A stretch of DNA of 37,597 bases. It comes from Clostridia bacterium (GTDB lineage Bacteria; Bacillota_A; Clostridia; Oscillospirales; CAG-272). Shown piece after piece: positions 1 to 7,911 of the stretch. The DNA lies in assembly GCA_017632155.1 (NCBI GenBank), contig JAGBRZ010000168.1, forward strand, positions 1 through 37,597, written 5' to 3'. Numbering within the stretch: position 1 is the stretch's first letter; every line of letters begins with the position of its first letter. Position numbers and translations under genes: made by a program. Under the pieces are notes generated by a model, which worked only from the letters and a program-made list of their open reading frames with translations, had not been told where the DNA came from and did not search any database.

Positions 1-1038
1 GAAAAAAGTTATAAACCTTGTGGGTTCGAAATTGATTACTGGGGATTGGTAAAATTCAATCCCAATGAATACAGAGCATTTCGGAAAAGAAAGATAAAGG
101 GCAATATTTTGCTTGCGGCATACTATAGTCCGATGACAATTCAAGAAATCAGTATCGAACTCGGTGTCGCGCTTCCTTACCTTGAGGACGAAATCAAGCT
201 GCTCGTTGATCGTCAGTATCTTGTCTGCAACAACGGTAAATATCTGACCAACATTCCGATTTTCACGCTTGATTGCACGAAAACGATTGCTGAAAAGCTG
301 AAAGAGCTTATCGAGGAAAGCGCACAAAAGATTGTTGCCGTAACGGATGAATTTGACGCGTTTTTGGGAAACAGATTTGCAAACACAAATCTCGCGCGTT
401 GGCAAAAAGGTTTAATGTGTATGCACTTCGCGTTGATGGAAACCGAGAATACTCTGAAAAGCAAGTATGGTAAAACAACCGAGAACAGTAAGGGTGTGAT
501 CTGGGGCAGAAGTTTTGAATCCTCTGTTCAAGAAAAACTTCCGCAGGGTATTCAAGGTATTTATAATGGATGCGAGTCAAGCGATAAACGCGGAAGTGTT
601 ATAGCTATGAATTTCAGACAAACGCTGAACGCACAGCATTTTGAATATGGCATGACCGATCCCATAGTTTGCACAGCGGTTGATTGCTTTGAATATTTGC
701 CGAAGGATTGGCAGAAAGTGCTGGACGAACGCGGTTACGCAAAGGATGGCAAGGCGAATTTTACTGTATGGTCATACAGAGAATATGAGGAACTTAAGCA
801 GATCCTGCATGAATGTATCTCTGTTGTTACGGATTTGAACAGAAAAACTGCCGAGATTGCCGCAAACATAACTGCAGATCTTGCTCCTTCACACATCCGC
901 CAAACCGCAGAATACGTTGGAGCGCTTGTTTACCGCTTCTATTCAATAGACAAAGTGGTAAGTAAACTGTTTGAGATGAATTGGATAAATTCGGTTGCGG
1001 ATAACGAGAAACCTGCCGTTTGTGTTGTAAAGTATTAA
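1..1038 (+). CDS. C-terminal part of a winged-helix regulator, possibly an ECF-type sigma factor with long C-terminal extension (5' partial)
   Basis: The frame is open from base 1, so the gene begins outside the window. A TTG at 46 is an unlikely real start because similar-looking sequence precedes it in frame (KPCGFEIDYWGL). Around residues 20-80 of the visible part there is a helix-rich stretch (ILLAAYYSPMTIQEISIELG then YLEDEIKLLVDRQYLV) that reads as a helix-turn-helix/winged-helix unit. The remaining 240 residues are mostly helical and I do not recognise them. From memory, Clostridial sigma-70-like proteins with large C-terminal extensions carry a similar KPCG...ILLA...EISIELGVA...YLEDE segment. 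That assignment is an inference, and the sigma regions 2 and 4 that would prove it lie outside the window. A perfect hairpin follows the stop codon. Confidence 0.45.
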   Translation, partial: EKSYKPCGFEIDYWGLVKFNPNEYRAFRKRKIKGNILLAAYYSPMTIQEISIELGVALPYLEDEIKLLVDRQYLVCNNGKYLTNIPIFTLDCTKTIAEKLKELIEESAQKIVAVTDEFDAFLGNRFANTNLARWQKGLMCMHFALMETENTLKSKYGKTTENSKGVIWGRSFESSVQEKLPQGIQGIYNGCESSDKRGSVIAMNFRQTLNAQHFEYGMTDPIVCTAVDCFEYLPKDWQKVLDERGYAKDGKANFTVWSYREYEELKQILHECISVVTDLNRKTAEIAANITADLAPSHIRQTAEYVGALVYRFYSIDKVVSKLFEMNWINSVADNEKPAVCVVKY

Positions 1039-1044
1039 ATAAAT

Positions 1045-1080
1045 TCCGCCGAGAGTAACTGATATATTGCTCTCGGCGGA
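1045..1080 (+). terminator. Hairpin terminator after the leftmost gene
   Basis: A perfect 11-bp stem (tccgccgagag / ctctcggcgga) with a 14-nt loop starts 7 nt after the stop codon. No real T-tract follows (tattatag), so termination strength is uncertain. Confidence 0.5.
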
Positions 1081-1121
1081 TATTATAGATAGTGAGTAAG
1101 TTCGCACTTTCGCATCTTAAT

Positions 1122-1309
1122 CACGGCGAAGCCGTGTATATCATCAATCCGAAGGATTGTATATCATCAAGGCGTAAGCCTTGTATATCATCAACACGAA
1201 GTGTTGTATATCATCAAGCCGCAGGAGATACACGCTTCGCGTAATGATATACGCCTTCGGCGATGATATACACGCTGACGCGTGATGATATACCAAGCCT
1301 GCGGCTTGG
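1122..1309. repeat. Array of nine small hairpins with variable stems and constant 8-nt linkers, in two opposed halves
   Basis: Left half: hairpins at 1122-1136, 1145-1159, 1168-1183 and 1192-1206 are separated by the identical linker tatatcat (1137-1144, 1160-1167, 1184-1191, 1207-1214). Stems are 6 bp and each has a different sequence but pairs perfectly: cacggc/gccgtg, caatcc/ggattg, caaggc/gccttg, caacac/gtgttg. Loops are gaa, gaa, gtaa, gaa. Right half: hairpins at 1232-1242, 1252-1262, 1271-1284 and 1293-1309 are separated by the reverse complement linker atgatata (1244-1251, 1263-1270, 1285-1292). A broken unit at 1215-1225 (caagccgcagg) is complementary to most of the last unit, so the two halves can also pair with each other. 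It is not coding, and I do not recognise a named element. Confidence 0.85.
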
Positions 1310-1312
1310 ATA

Positions 1313-1346
1313 AAAAAATCGACAAGCGTACGCTTGTCGATTTTTT
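1313..1346. terminator. Perfect 34-bp palindrome, bidirectional terminator-like
   Basis: A 17-bp arm (aaaaaatcgacaagcgt) is followed directly by its reverse complement. A-run and T-run ends make it terminator-like on both strands. It abuts the decayed tRNA 3' end in the same way that the hairpin at 1482-1515 abuts the intact tRNA-Ser, suggesting it was that tRNA copy's terminator. Confidence 0.6.
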
Positions 1347-1380
1347 GGCGGAGATGGAGAAATTTACGAACTCCTGCGTG
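1345..1380 (-). pseudogene. Relic of a tRNA-Ser 3' end
   Basis: Positions 1345-1360 repeat exactly the 16 bases at 1517-1532, which hold the CCA end and 3' acceptor strand of the intact tRNA-Ser. Similarity fades through the T-arm (aaatttacgaactcc against gatttgaactctc) and then stops. Only about 36 nt of tRNA sequence remains, with no anticodon or D-arm. It is either a decayed tandem tRNA copy or an attachment-site duplication left by an integrative element. Confidence 0.6.
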
Positions 1381-1481
1381 CGCGAAAATTGGGTGCGGAA
1401 ATAATGTTTCAGCTATGCGCACGCTATGGCGAGTTTGCGGGGCAAACTCGCGGAGTTCTGCATCTGTGCAGCTTCACGAAC

Positions 1482-1515
1482 AAAAAACGGTATCGCATAA
1501 GCGATACCGTTTTTT
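1482..1515 (-). terminator. Terminator of tRNA-Ser (works in either direction)
   Basis: A 15-bp stem (aaaaaacggtatcgc / gcgataccgtttttt) with loop ataa lies 2 nt beyond the CCA end of the leftward tRNA gene. It ends in a U-run when transcribed on the minus strand. Confidence 0.8.
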
Positions 1516-1517
1516 GT

Positions 1518-1608
1518 TGGCGGAGATGGAGAGATTTGAACTCTCGCGCCGGTTACCCGACCTACACCCTTAGCAGGGGCGCCTCTTCGGCCTCTTGAGT
1601 ACATCTCC
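1518..1608 (-). tRNA. tRNA-Ser(GCU)
   Basis: On the minus strand the gene is 91 nt including an encoded CCA. The 5' acceptor strand GGAGATG pairs with CATCTCC, followed by discriminator G and CCA. The anticodon loop CTGCTAA contains GCT, which reads AGC/AGU serine codons. A long variable arm (GTGTAGGTCGGGTAACCGGCGC region), as expected for class II tRNA-Ser, is followed by a T-arm with the TTCAAAT loop. A consensus promoter lies at 1653-1681 and a strong terminator at 1482-1515, so it is probably transcribed alone. Confidence 0.95.
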
Positions 1609-1652
1609 GTATATACTCTCGCGAGCGGCCGTTTGCAGAACTCGCGGATAAT

Positions 1653-1681
1653 ATTATACACTATTTTTGTGTGTTTGTCAA
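1653..1681 (-). promoter_or_regulatory. Sigma-A promoter of tRNA-Ser
   Basis: On the minus strand: TTGACA (1676-1681), 17-nt spacer, TATAAT (1653-1658). Both boxes match consensus exactly. The predicted start is about 40 nt upstream of the mature tRNA. Confidence 0.85.
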
Positions 1682-1760
1682 GATGTTTTTGAGCTTTTCT
1701 TATACTTTTATAATAATTATTTGCTTTTCCTTTCGTTTTTTTGCCTCCGAACGATTATTC

Positions 1761-1789
1761 TTGACATTCTCCGGTGTTTATGATATAAT
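1761..1789 (+). promoter_or_regulatory. Sigma-A promoter of the YcxB-like gene
   Basis: TTGACA (1761-1766), 17-nt spacer, TATAAT (1784-1789), a perfect consensus pair about 25 nt before the ribosome binding site at 1806-1812. Confidence 0.85.
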
Positions 1790-1818
1790 GAAATTGAAAA
1801 ATATTGGAGGTGACCGAA

Positions 1819-2334
1819 ATGGAACTCAAAATTTCAACCGTTTATACCAAACAGCGGCTTTTGCGTTTCAATGATTATTTTTGGAAGCAAAGAAAAGTCT
1901 TTTTCTCTTTCATGGCTGCTTGCACTTTGCTCATTTGGGCGTGCGTCGGCTTCTTGATTATGCTCAATGCGCTTACCGACACCGTTGTTTTGTGCGGAGC
2001 TATGGTCACGCTTATGGATCTTGCCTACCTTTTCGGCGCTTTTGTGATGCCGAGGCTGACGAAAAAATCACCTTCGGTAGATGCGGTGTTGAATTTCTCT
2101 TTTAAGGATAGTGAAATGAACTATACTGCCGAAACAACCCAAGAAATTGCGTCGGGCACTATAAAGTATTCTGCCATAATCAAGGTCGGAAAAAAGGATG
2201 ATGACGTATATCTCTTTATCTCCAAACGTCAGGGTTATATCGTTGACGTATCCGCGCTTTCAGAGATCGAGCTCCTTGCGCTGAAGGCACTTGTGACCTC
2301 GCACCTGCCCGCAAGAAAAGTCAAATGGAAATAA
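1819..2334 (+). CDS. YcxB-like small membrane protein
   Basis: The protein has 171 residues when started at ATG 1819, chosen because GGAGGTG (1806-1812) lies the right distance upstream; a TTG at 1804 sits on the ribosome binding site itself. Two hydrophobic helices (about residues 27-49 and 57-74) follow a short N-terminal segment, and a C-terminal soluble domain of about 95 residues starts near residue 80 (VDAVLNFSFKDSEMNYT) and ends in a basic tail. This arrangement, two membrane helices then a compact beta-rich domain, resembles the YcxB-like family, whose function is unknown. It is a single-gene unit: perfect promoter upstream and an intrinsic terminator right after the stop. Confidence 0.6.
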   Translation: MELKISTVYTKQRLLRFNDYFWKQRKVFFSFMAACTLLIWACVGFLIMLNALTDTVVLCGAMVTLMDLAYLFGAFVMPRLTKKSPSVDAVLNFSFKDSEMNYTAETTQEIASGTIKYSAIIKVGKKDDDVYLFISKRQGYIVDVSALSEIELLALKALVTSHLPARKVKWK

Positions 2335-2341
2335 ATTGTCA

Positions 2342-2378
2342 CCTCACGGCAAATTTTTTGTCGTGAGGCATTTTTGTT
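2342..2378 (+). terminator. Terminator of the YcxB-like gene
   Basis: A 9-bp stem cctcacggc / gtcgtgagg (one G-U pair) is followed by cattttt. Confidence 0.8.
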
Positions 2379-2379
2379 A

Positions 2380-2408
2380 TTGACATTTTCTTATTAATAT
2401 GATAAAAT
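2380..2408 (+). promoter_or_regulatory. Promoter of the APH-like kinase gene (and perhaps the sugar-binding lipoproteins)
   Basis: TTGACA (2380-2385), 17-nt spacer, TAAAAT (2403-2408). It directly follows the upstream terminator. Confidence 0.8.
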
Positions 2409-2447
2409 TATACTAACTATCTATAATTATTTGAAAGTGTGCTTGCG

Positions 2448-3233
2448 ATGCAAAGGGTTCTGACTCAAATCAATATCGAAAACTATCCAGAATCGCTTCG
2501 TCCTCTGCTTGTGGGCGCGGATATTTACGACAGCCGATGCGCGAGCGGCGCGGAGGTCCTTTTCATCGACCGCGACTGCGGATATTTCCTTAAAAGCATG
2601 AAGCGCGGCGAGCTTGAGGCTGAAGCGAGGATGACGAAGTATTTCGGTTCGCTCGGACTTGGCGCAAAGGTTATCTCTTTTGAGCAGACCGACCGCGATT
2701 ATATGCTCACCGAGCGCGTGCGCGGCGAGGATTGCACCGATAGCCGCTATCTTTCCGACCCGAAGCGCCTTTGTGAGCTTTATGCCGAGCTGCTTTACGA
2801 TCTTCATCAGCGCGATTTTACCGACTGCCCCGTGCAGAACAGGATCGAATCATACTCCGCGCTTGCATTTGAAAATTACCGCACGGGCAATTATGACAAG
2901 GATTCCTTCCCCGATTCCTTTGGCTACGCATCTGCCGAGGAGGCGATGGAGGTCATTAAAAAGTACGGCTCCGCGCTCAAAAACGATACCCTCATCCACG
3001 GTGACTACTGCCTGCCGAACGTGATGCTTGATGATTGGAAATTTTCCGCCTTTATCGACGTTGGAAACGGCGGCGTGGGCGACCGACACATCGATCTTTT
3101 CTGGGGCGCTTGGACGCTTTGGTACAATCTTAAAACCAACGAATACGAGGATCGATTCCTTGACGCTTACGGAAGGCAGAATTTCGACCGCGATATGCTC
3201 CGCGTTGTTGCGGCTTTCGAGGTATTTGGATAA
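2448..3233 (+). CDS. APH(3')-like aminoglycoside/small-molecule phosphotransferase
   Basis: ATG 2448 gives 261 residues; an in-frame GTG at 2439 is possible, and neither has a clear Shine-Dalgarno. The product has a protein-kinase-like fold: an N-lobe with YDSRC and an LKSMKRGELEAEA segment, then the catalytic loop HGDYCLPN with the catalytic Asp, then FIDVGNGGVGDRHID, where the metal-binding Asp of the ID-x-G motif lies. The length and the GVGDRHIDLFWGAWTL segment match the aminoglycoside 3'-phosphotransferase family, which transfers phosphate from a nucleoside triphosphate to an aminoglycoside hydroxyl. Whether it confers resistance or acts on another substrate cannot be told. No terminator separates it from the downstream sugar-binding lipoproteins (41-nt gap). 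Confidence 0.75.
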   Translation: MQRVLTQINIENYPESLRPLLVGADIYDSRCASGAEVLFIDRDCGYFLKSMKRGELEAEARMTKYFGSLGLGAKVISFEQTDRDYMLTERVRGEDCTDSRYLSDPKRLCELYAELLYDLHQRDFTDCPVQNRIESYSALAFENYRTGNYDKDSFPDSFGYASAEEAMEVIKKYGSALKNDTLIHGDYCLPNVMLDDWKFSAFIDVGNGGVGDRHIDLFWGAWTLWYNLKTNEYEDRFLDAYGRQNFDRDMLRVVAAFEVFG

Positions 3234-3274
3234 AAATAAAAATAAAAAAACATAAATCAAACGGAGGCAATGTT

Positions 3275-4783
3275 ATGAAAAACATTACACGCATTATCAT
3301 CGCGCTTCTCATTCTTGCAATGACGCTCCCGATGGCTCTTGCCTGCGCCGAAACGGCTCCCCAGGAAGAAATAACCACCGCGCCTGCAGAAACAGAAGCT
3401 CCTTCTGCAACCGATCTTCCCGTGGAAACAACCGCGGAGGAGACCCTTTTCGTCCCCAGCAACATCCCCGAGAACCTCAGATTTGATGGCACCACCATCA
3501 ACATCCTTCACAGAACCGACTCGAACAAGAATGAATTCTTCGTTGAAGATCAGTCCGGTGAATCTGTAAATGACGCCGTGTTCAGAAAGAACGCAAAAGT
3601 TCAGGAGCAGTTCGGAGTTACCCTTGAATTCTACGGTATCCCCGGTGCATACGAGCAGCAAAAGGACTTTGTAAACACCTGCATCAACAGCACTCAGGCT
3701 GGCGCGGATGCTTACGATCTTTTCTGCGGCTATTCTATGACAGGTGCAACTCTCGCGGTTGAGGGCGCTCTTCAGGATATGACCCAGTATCCTATCCTTG
3801 AATTCGACAAGCCCTGGTGGCCCGAGAGCCTTATTTCCAAGGCTACCATCAATGACGGTATTTATTTCGCATCCGGTGACATCGCACCCTCGTTCCTTTA
3901 TATGATGTACCTCATTGTATTTAACAAGGACCTTTTCACCGATTTCCACAAGCTTCAGCCGAACGATCTTTACGAGCTCGTTTATAACGGCAAGTGGACT
4001 ATCGACAGACTCATCGAGTACACCCAGGGTGTTTATCTCGATCAGGACGGCGATAATGCTTCAAGCGAAGCTGACCGCTACGGCCTTGTAATTACCACCG
4101 TACCCTTCGACTCCTTCTATACCGCATCCGATCTTTACACTGTTGAGCTCGATAAGGACGGCGCGTTCGTAATGTCCGACGATCTCTTCTCTCAGAAGAC
4201 CGTTGACCTTCTTGACAAGGTATGTAACCTCCTTCACACCTCGGGTGATGCATATATCAAGACGGATACAGCACACTTTAAGACCGGTAACTCCCTCTTC
4301 ATCATCCAGGCTGCAAGCATTACCGCAAATCACCTTACCGACGTTGATTTTACTTACGGTGTTCTTCCCATGCCCAAGTATAGTGATGATCAGGAAAACT
4401 ACCGCACCGCGCTTTCCTTCCCCTACACTATGTATATGATTTCTGCAGCAGCACCCGACTCTGAGGCAGCAGCTGCAACCATCGAGCTTCTGGCTTACCA
4501 GAGCTATACAAACGTAACTCCCGCTATCTTTGAGGAGTCGATGAAGCTCCGCTACGCTGATCAGAGCGACGACGCATTTATGTTCGATATTATCCGCGAG
4601 AACGTTGTTATCGACATCGGCAGACTTCTCACCACTCAGCTTGACAATATGTCCTTCAGCATCTTCCGTAACGCGGTAAACAACAACACTGCAGGAAGCT
4701 ATATGTCCGCGCAGAAGGTATATCAAAAGAACTTCGCAAAGAAGCTCGAAACGATCACCAAGAAGCTTGACGATCTCAAATAA
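3275..4783 (+). CDS. Sugar-binding-type lipoprotein (extracellular solute-binding protein), copy 1
   Basis: The 502-residue precursor has a basic N-terminus, a hydrophobic core and the lipobox ALAC, with Cys24 as the lipid-attachment residue. A Thr/Glu/Ala/Pro-rich linker follows (about residues 27-60), then a mature domain of family-1 periplasmic-binding type (INILHRTDSN, LDQDGDNASSEADRYG, ISAAAPDSEAAAATIELLAY). Such proteins are membrane-anchored receptors that deliver oligosaccharides to an ABC permease. GGAGG at 3263-3267 fixes the start. No permease or ATPase genes lie nearby, and the next gene is a close paralog, 20 nt downstream. The ligand is unknown. Confidence 0.85.
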   Translation: MKNITRIIIALLILAMTLPMALACAETAPQEEITTAPAETEAPSATDLPVETTAEETLFVPSNIPENLRFDGTTINILHRTDSNKNEFFVEDQSGESVNDAVFRKNAKVQEQFGVTLEFYGIPGAYEQQKDFVNTCINSTQAGADAYDLFCGYSMTGATLAVEGALQDMTQYPILEFDKPWWPESLISKATINDGIYFASGDIAPSFLYMMYLIVFNKDLFTDFHKLQPNDLYELVYNGKWTIDRLIEYTQGVYLDQDGDNASSEADRYGLVITTVPFDSFYTASDLYTVELDKDGAFVMSDDLFSQKTVDLLDKVCNLLHTSGDAYIKTDTAHFKTGNSLFIIQAASITANHLTDVDFTYGVLPMPKYSDDQENYRTALSFPYTMYMISAAAPDSEAAAATIELLAYQSYTNVTPAIFEESMKLRYADQSDDAFMFDIIRENVVIDIGRLLTTQLDNMSFSIFRNAVNNNTAGSYMSAQKVYQKNFAKKLETITKKLDDLK

Positions 4784-4803
4784 AAAATAAACGGAGGCGT
4801 ACT

Positions 4804-6306
4804 ATGAAAAGCATTACACGCATTATTATCGCGTTGCTTGTAATCACAATGATACTGCCCATGGCACTTTCTTGTGCCGAGACCACACCCTCGGGCGAAA
4901 CCACGGCTCCCGCTGAAACCCTTGCGCCTTCCGGAGATACTCCCGCTGAAACGACTGCAGAGGAAACTCTTTTCGCAAAAAGCGATATTCCCGAAGATCT
5001 CAGATTTGAGGGCACAACGGTCAATATTCTTTACTGGGATGACGTTCCCAACGTTGAATTCTTCGTTGAGAATCAGACCGGTGAGGCTGTAAACGATGCA
5101 ATCTACAGAAGAAATGCAAAGATCCAGGAGCAGTTCGGGGTTAATCTCGAATTTGTTGGAACTCCCGGTAATAACTCCAATCAGGGTGCGTTTGTCAACG
5201 CTTGCGTAAACAGCACTCAGTCGGGTGCAGATGCATATGATATGTTCTGCGGTTACACAATGACAGGTGCTACCCTTATGACTCAGGGCGTTACCCAGGA
5301 TCTTACCGACTATGAGATCATGGAGTTTGATAAGCCTTGGTGGCCCAAGAGCCTTATTTCCAAGGCTACCATCCGCGACGGTATCTATTTCGCATCAGGC
5401 GATATTTCCACCAACTTCATTCATATGATGTATCTCACCATATTCAACAAGGATATGCTGCTTGATATCCATAATATGAATGCGGAGGCTCTTTACGATC
5501 TCGCATATGAAGGCACCTGGACTCTTGATAAGCTGATCGAACTCACCGCCGGCACATACGTGGATCAGGACGGCGATACAGTTGCTTCCGAGGGTGACCG
5601 TTACGGTTTGGTTGTTACCAACGTGCATTTTGACCCCTTCTATGCAGGCTCGGATCTTACCACCGTTGAGGTAAATGAAGAGGGCAACCTTGTGCTTTCT
5701 GCAGATCTCTTCTCGCAGAAGACCGTCGACCTTCTTGAAAAGCTTTGCAACCTGCTTCACACTTCGGGTGACGCTTATATCAAGAAGAGCGAGCCTCTCT
5801 TTGCCGCAAATCAGGCGCTCTTCCTTGTTGACCGTCCCTACATAATCACCAGAAGCCTGACCGATACTTCCTTCAACTTCGGTATTCTTCCCATTCCGAA
5901 GTATGATGCCGAGCAGGAGGAATTCCGCACCTGTCTCGGATTCGGTTACACTATGTATATGCTCTCCGCAGCAGCTCCCGATCCCGAGGCTGCCGCAGCG
6001 ACTCTTGAGCTTATGGCTTACCAGAGCTATCTCAACGTTACTCCCGCACTCTTTGAGGAGTCGATGAAGGTCAGATATGCCGACCAGAGCGATGATGCTT
6101 ATATGTTCGACATCATTCGCGATGCCGTTGATATCGATATTGCAAGACTGTTCACCACCCAGCTTGATAAGATGTCCTACAGCATCTTCCGCAATGCAGT
6201 AAACGGCAACACCGCAGGTTCTTACATCTCTCAGCAGAAGGCTTACGAAAAGACTCTCAATAAGAGAATCACTGACATCAACGAAAGCTTCAAGAATCTT
6301 AAGTAA
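4804..6306 (+). CDS. Sugar-binding-type lipoprotein (extracellular solute-binding protein), copy 2
   Basis: This is a 500-residue paralog of the preceding gene, colinear over its whole length with long shared runs (for example VRYADQSDDA...FDII near the C-terminus). The lipobox ALSC places the lipidated Cys at residue 24 in both. The linker is again rich in Thr, Pro and Glu. GGAGG precedes the ATG, and the same upstream context (aataaacggaggc) is repeated, indicating a tandem gene duplication. Divergence is visible in the linker and in surface segments (TGVYLD versus TGTYVD), so the two copies may prefer different sugars. An intrinsic terminator at 6334 ends the unit. Confidence 0.85.
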   Translation: MKSITRIIIALLVITMILPMALSCAETTPSGETTAPAETLAPSGDTPAETTAEETLFAKSDIPEDLRFEGTTVNILYWDDVPNVEFFVENQTGEAVNDAIYRRNAKIQEQFGVNLEFVGTPGNNSNQGAFVNACVNSTQSGADAYDMFCGYTMTGATLMTQGVTQDLTDYEIMEFDKPWWPKSLISKATIRDGIYFASGDISTNFIHMMYLTIFNKDMLLDIHNMNAEALYDLAYEGTWTLDKLIELTAGTYVDQDGDTVASEGDRYGLVVTNVHFDPFYAGSDLTTVEVNEEGNLVLSADLFSQKTVDLLEKLCNLLHTSGDAYIKKSEPLFAANQALFLVDRPYIITRSLTDTSFNFGILPIPKYDAEQEEFRTCLGFGYTMYMLSAAAPDPEAAAATLELMAYQSYLNVTPALFEESMKVRYADQSDDAYMFDIIRDAVDIDIARLFTTQLDKMSYSIFRNAVNGNTAGSYISQQKAYEKTLNKRITDINESFKNLK

Positions 6307-6333
6307 TATCCGGGCTGATATATCCGCCCACAC

Positions 6334-6369
6334 CCCGCACGGAAAAATTTCTCCGTGCGGGATTTTTTT
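6334..6369 (+). terminator. Terminator after the two sugar-binding lipoproteins
   Basis: A 10-bp stem cccgcacgga / tccgtgcggg is followed by attttttt. Confidence 0.85.
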
Positions 6370-6370
6370 G

Positions 6371-6399
6371 TTGACTTTTCCCCCATAATGTGCTAAAAT
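6371..6399 (+). promoter_or_regulatory. Promoter of the carbohydrate operon
   Basis: TTGACT (6371-6376), 17-nt spacer, TAAAAT (6394-6399), just before GGAGG and the ATG at 6432. Confidence 0.75.
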
Positions 6400-6431
6400 C
6401 ATAGAAGTATTAATACATTTGGAGGTTCAAT

Positions 6432-7856
6432 ATGGAAAGACTTAAAAAGATCGGTGCGCTCGAGCGCCTCTCATCAAGTGAGATTGAATATTCAAAAATA
6501 GGAATCGGCTTCGAAAAGCTCGACCGTGACGTTTTCGACCCCGAAAAGGCATATGATAAAGTCGCCGCCATCGGCGTCAAAAAGGTCAGAATTCAGTCGG
6601 GTTGGCTCAAGACCGAGCGTGAGCGCGGAGTTTATGATTTTGAGTGGCTTGATAAGATCGTGGATAACCTCCTCGCGCGCGGAATGGAGCCTTGGGTCTG
6701 CCTTTGCTACGGCAACCCGCTTTATACCGATTTTGCCGGCAAGGTCTTCGGCGCGGTCAAGTGTCCTCCTCTCGGCGAGGATGCAAGACGCGGTTGGGTT
6801 AACTATGTTACCGCCATCACCAAGCATTTCAAGGGCAGAATTGAGTTTTGGGAGATCTGGAACGAGCCCGAGCTTGGCTGGAAGCATTATTTTGAGGAAA
6901 CGAAAGCTGACTACGATATGACGCAGAATGCGCGCGAGTACGCGCAGTTCGCCATCGACACCTCAAAGGCGATCAAGGCTGTTGATCCCGATGCCAAAGT
7001 TGTCGGCTTTGCCCTCGCACACACCCGCGCCCCCTATTTCGTAAACACCGCCCTCCGCGCGGGAATGGGTGATTATATTGATTATATCTCATTCCATCTC
7101 TATTCCGCATCCGATTGGCAGCGCGAGGACGTCATCCGCGCACTTCGTTCGCTCGTTGATATGTATAACCCGAAGATCGGACTCATTCAGGGCGAGGGCG
7201 GCGCGCAGTCGAGAAGCGACGGCAACGGCGCGGTCAAGGGATTTGCCTGGACGCCCGCAAAGCAGATGAAGATACTGCTCCGCACCCTCGTCACCGACCT
7301 TTGGTGCGGCGTTGAGTTTACTTCCTATTTTTCAACAATGGATATGATCGAGGCACTTTACGGTGTTGTCGGTGATAAGTCCACTTACCTTGATTACGGT
7401 TATTTTGGAGTTCTCGGTGCTGATTTTGACGAGAACGGCGTTGCGACGGGCGATTATACTCCCAAGCCCTCCTATTACGCGCTTCAGACCCTCGCCACTC
7501 TCTTCCGCGGCAACGTCAAGCGCGCAAATATCCCCTATTACCGCGCATATAACCCCTCGCGCCGTATTAACGCGACCGAGGAAGACGAGCAGGCAAAGAT
7601 CTACGGCTTCGAGCTCGATGACGGCAGCCACGCTCTTGTTTATTGGAATGCAACTCCCGTCCTGACCACCACCTACGAGGGCACGATCTCCTTCGCCCTT
7701 TGCGGTCAGCGCCCCGAGGATATCCGCCTCTGCGACCTCCGCAACGGCACCCTCTACACTCTCCGCGAGGATATGATCGAAGACGCCGGCGAGGATATCG
7801 TAAGACTCAAGAATCTTCCTCTGCTTGACGCGCCGCTTGCAATTTTGATGAAGTAA
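6432..7856 (+). CDS. Clan GH-A glycoside hydrolase-like protein
   Basis: The 474-residue protein has no signal peptide, so it should act in the cytoplasm on imported sugars. The TIM-barrel pattern of clan GH-A is clear: WEIWNEPE near residues 140-147 places the acid/base Glu at about 145 at the end of strand 4, and IQGEGGAQS places the nucleophile Glu at about 255 at the end of strand 7. A short beta domain follows from about residue 380 (YGFELDDGSHALVYWN). The overall look is closest to GH39/GH5-type beta-xylosidases or beta-glycosidases, but the exact family and substrate cannot be set by eye. It is first in an operon with sugar-acid enzymes. Confidence 0.7.
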   Translation: MERLKKIGALERLSSSEIEYSKIGIGFEKLDRDVFDPEKAYDKVAAIGVKKVRIQSGWLKTERERGVYDFEWLDKIVDNLLARGMEPWVCLCYGNPLYTDFAGKVFGAVKCPPLGEDARRGWVNYVTAITKHFKGRIEFWEIWNEPELGWKHYFEETKADYDMTQNAREYAQFAIDTSKAIKAVDPDAKVVGFALAHTRAPYFVNTALRAGMGDYIDYISFHLYSASDWQREDVIRALRSLVDMYNPKIGLIQGEGGAQSRSDGNGAVKGFAWTPAKQMKILLRTLVTDLWCGVEFTSYFSTMDMIEALYGVVGDKSTYLDYGYFGVLGADFDENGVATGDYTPKPSYYALQTLATLFRGNVKRANIPYYRAYNPSRRINATEEDEQAKIYGFELDDGSHALVYWNATPVLTTTYEGTISFALCGQRPEDIRLCDLRNGTLYTLREDMIEDAGEDIVRLKNLPLLDAPLAILMK

Positions 7857-7863
7857 GAATTTG

Positions 7864-7882
7864 GTTGCTAGTAACTAGCAAC
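7864..7882. repeat. Small palindrome between the first two operon genes
   Basis: gttgctag-taa-ctagcaac, an 8-bp stem with a 3-nt loop in the 55-nt gap. It could be an operator or an attenuating/processing hairpin; it has no T-tract. Confidence 0.4.
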
Positions 7883-7911
7883 TTGATACAGAAAACAGGA
7901 GTACAAATAAT

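Noticed and set aside
1122..1309. CRISPR array
   Set aside because: The constant parts are only 8 nt, the variable parts are self-complementary and 11-17 nt long, and orientation flips midway. Spacers in a CRISPR array are not palindromic.
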